A stretch of 7,328 nt of DNA from Sandaracinaceae bacterium (lineage in GTDB: Bacteria > Myxococcota_A > Polyangia > Polyangiales > JAFGIB01). The translations under genes and the position numbers were made by a program. The notes beneath the pieces are model-generated. The model searched no databases, was not told the DNA's origin, and worked only from the letters and a program-made list of their open reading frames with translations. This document shows positions 6,176 to 7,328 of the stretch, one piece after another (the stretch's first letter is position 1; each line of letters starts with the position of its first letter). Location of the stretch: NCBI GenBank assembly GCA_017881145.1, contig JADGRG010000033.1, positions 1-7,328 on the forward strand. The letters are read 5' to 3'.

Positions 6176-6181
6176 ATTTTA
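6176..6181 (-). promoter_or_regulatory. Candidate -10 element (TAAAAT) of the orphan antitoxin
   Basis: Read on the minus strand, TAAAAT matches the bacterial -10 consensus at 5 of 6 bases and ends 7 nt before ATG 6168. Initiation would then fall at or next to the start codon, giving a leaderless mRNA. No -35 box is evident. Confidence 0.35.
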
Positions 6182-6224
6182 TGCGGCGAGCTGTACTTCG
6201 CCACCACGCGGACCGGGACGAGCC

Positions 6225-6292
6225 ACAGGAAGGCGGGAAGGCAGGAAGGACGCAAAATAGAGCCTCTTCTTCCCGCCTTGCCGCCTTCCTGT
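6225..6292. repeat. Imperfect inverted repeat, 24-nt arms with 20-nt loop
   Basis: The left arm 6225-6248 (purine-rich, built of three near-repeats GGAAGGC / GGGAAGGC / AGGAAGG) pairs with the right arm 6269-6292 at 22 of 24 positions. The mismatches are 6237/6280 and 6243/6274. The loop is 6249-6268. It lies in the 164-bp non-coding gap between the orphan antitoxin and the kinase remnant. It may be a dispersed intergenic (REP/MITE-like) element or a transcript-terminating hairpin; no T-run follows. A single copy is visible, so repeat-family status is inferred. Confidence 0.7.
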
Positions 6293-6332
6293 TTCTCGTC
6301 CGAGATCAGAAACCCCGCGCGTTTTCCGCCTC

Positions 6333-6605
6333 GGAGCGCTGTGGCAGGCGCGGGACTTGACGCTGCAATGCTTGGTGGCGATCAAGATCATCGATCCGGC
6401 GATCGCTTCGTCCGCCGCCGCCGTCTCGCGCTTTCTTCGCGAGGCGCGCGCGGCAGCTTCGCTGCGCAGCCCGCACGTGGTGCAGATCATCGACCATGGT
6501 GTGAGCGACGGCGTGCCGTACGTCGCCATGGAGCTGCTCGAAGGCGAGACCCTCGCCGACCGCCTCTCAGCGCGCGGTTCGCTGACGGCTGGGGAGGCGG
6601 TGAAC
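6333..6605 (+). pseudogene. Ser/Thr protein kinase (Hanks type) N-lobe fragment
   Basis: Recognisable kinase sequence begins abruptly at GALWQARDLTL, the tail of the glycine-rich loop region. It continues through VAIKII with the beta-3 lysine (codon 6384-6386), the alpha-C segment SRFLREARAAASL with its glutamate, HVVQIIDHG, and the hinge MELLEGETLADRLSARGSL. It then stops before the HRD catalytic loop and DFG motif, which are absent. The front of the domain (ATP-binding GxGxxG and any start) is also missing, since the in-frame sequence upstream meets a stop at 6258-6260 and the inverted repeat. The piece cannot be an active kinase. Such kinases are abundant in myxobacteria, which supports the suspected origin. 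Kinase homology ends near 6602, where unrelated sequence is joined in frame. Confidence 0.75.
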
Positions 6606-6689
6606 GCTTACCTCTACAACAACTGCGGGACCGCGGGTCCGCAGCAGAACATCGTCTATTACGACCAGCTGCTCGTTCAGAGCTACTGA
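6606..6689 (+). pseudogene. Unrelated C-terminal tail joined to the kinase fragment
   Basis: After the kinase part, the same frame continues as AYLYNNCGTAGPQQ, then NIVYYDQLLVQSY and a stop at 6687-6689. This is not kinase sequence. The strand-like YYDQLLVQSY ending recalls the last strand of secreted beta-sandwich domains (LamG or polysaccharide-lyase type), but that is only an impression. It is probably the 3' end of another gene fused by a deletion or recombination event. Confidence 0.4.
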
Positions 6690-6699
6690 GGTGGGGCGA

Positions 6700-7071
6700 G
6701 GAGGAGCCGTCCTTGGCACGCAGCACCACTGGCGTCGAGGGCCAGCCGGTCTCCGCGATCAGCGGCACTTCGTCGCCGCGGGCTGCGCCCTTGCTGAACC
6801 AATCCGCGGGCAGATCGGTGACGCTGGCAAACCCGGCCATATATGGATAAGTCGATATCGCGAAGCGATCACGGTGGATGCCGCTGATGGCGGCATAGGC
6901 TGCGTCGAAGCAGCTCGCTCGGTGGGTCTGATCGGGGCAGACGTCCTTGGCGAAGCCGTAGAGGTGATCGATCTGGAACGAGGGGAAGACCAGCGTTGCA
7001 GGTTGCGCCTGCTTGACCGCAACGTAGGTCGCATTGATCAGGTCGATGAGCCCGGCGCTGGCGCGGAGGTC
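6700..7071 (-). pseudogene. Internal fragment of a clan GH-A-like glycoside hydrolase
   Basis: Reading down the minus strand from the transporter stop, one open frame gives DLRASAGLIDLINATYVAVK, then TLVFPSFQIDHLYGF, CFDAAYAAISGIHRDRFAIS, SVTDLPADWF and EVPLIAETGWPSTPVVLRAKDG. The AETGWPS block resembles the nucleophile strand of (beta/alpha)8 glycosidases (GH17/GH53-like ExGWPS), with Glu as the likely nucleophile. The beginning (signal peptide, early strands, acid/base residue) and the end are missing. The frame starts with no start codon of its own, overlapping the transporter stop, and its similarity fades near 6700, next to the opposing tail fragment. An ATG exists at 6840 but would give only the last piece. 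I regard it as a remnant. The exact family is uncertain. Confidence 0.6.
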
Positions 7072-7328
7072 AGGCCGCTTCGGTGATGCGCTCTTCCGGG
7101 ACCAGCATGAGCAAGCCGCCGCCTGTGAAGAAGAGCAGGGCGATGGATAGAATCGATAGGCGTGGGTTGCCCGTGAGCAGAGAGACCAGGCCCATCAGTC
7201 CGGGACCCACCACCGCCGCGAACTTGCCCAGCATGTTGTAGAAGCCGAAGAACTCGCCGGCTTCGTCAGCTGGAATCAGGCGGCTGTAGAACGAGCGGCT
7301 GAGCGCCTGCACGCCGCCTTGTACCAGC
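7070..7328 (-). CDS. MFS transporter, UMF1/Atg22-like, C-terminal part (5' end outside window)
   Basis: The last 85 residues of a membrane transporter are visible, with the frame open through the right edge. QGGVQALSRSFYSRLIP followed by EFFGFYNMLGKFAAVVGP is the characteristic QGG.QALSRS / EFFGFYN..GKFA signature of bacterial UMF1-family (vacuole effluxer Atg22-like) MFS proteins. Two membrane helices are visible: GKFAAVVGPGLMGLVSLL and SILSIALLFFTGGGLLMLV. It ends in a short cytoplasmic VPEERITEAA. The substrate of this bacterial group is not known from sequence. The 3' end looks natural in length. The hydrolase fragment begins directly at its stop codon. Confidence 0.88.
   Translation of the reverse strand, partial: LVQGGVQALSRSFYSRLIPADEAGEFFGFYNMLGKFAAVVGPGLMGLVSLLTGNPRLSILSIALLFFTGGGLLMLVPEERITEAA

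Noticed and set aside
6759..7086. Open frames on both strands over the hydrolase fragment
   Set aside because: Their translations are low-complexity shadows. Only the minus-strand frame with AETGWPS and the related blocks reads as real protein.

Overview
The window is high-GC bacterial DNA with tightly packed genes, an exported lipoprotein with a lipobox, an outer-membrane-type protein, a Hanks-type Ser/Thr kinase remnant and scattered gene fragments. This best fits a large Gram-negative genome such as Myxococcota or another former deltaproteobacterium. That placement is an inference from gene style; there is no rRNA or other taxonomic marker. I see no tRNA, rRNA, CRISPR array or intact insertion sequence.

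Left block (1-1719, + strand): the C-terminal part of an ATP-grasp-like protein, cut by the window edge, is followed 27 bp later by a complete phosphoserine aminotransferase (SerC). The two look co-transcribed and share A/T-ending codons, including TTA and CTA, that the genes to their right largely avoid.

Central block (1700-5094): two minus-strand genes, a paraoxonase-like (calcium lactonase/arylesterase fold) lipoprotein and then a small outer-membrane beta-barrel-like protein, are divergent from a plus-strand acyl-CoA synthetase. The 43-bp divergent gap is almost filled by a perfect inverted repeat (15-bp arms, 9-bp centre). Its centre lies exactly midway between the two start codons, so each ATG has the same TAGAGT hexamer 8 nt upstream. 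This is the most striking signal here. It suggests one shared operator, or a mirrored pair of (leaderless?) promoters, controlling both directions. A testable reading is a lactone or ester utilisation module: an outer-membrane protein, an exported lactonase giving hydroxy acids, and a cytosolic CoA ligase activating them.

Right block (5095-6181): a ParE/RelE-type toxin-antitoxin operon (+) is met tail-to-tail by a lone second antitoxin of the same general family (-) with no toxin partner in the window.

Far right (6182-7328): an imperfect 24-bp inverted repeat with a 20-nt loop is followed by gene debris. This comprises a Ser/Thr kinase N-lobe without catalytic loop, an unrelated C-terminal tail fused to it, and an internal piece of a clan GH-A-like glycoside hydrolase on the opposite strand. 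The debris abuts the 3' end of a UMF1-type MFS transporter that runs off the right edge. This looks like a recombination and decay zone between intact genes.
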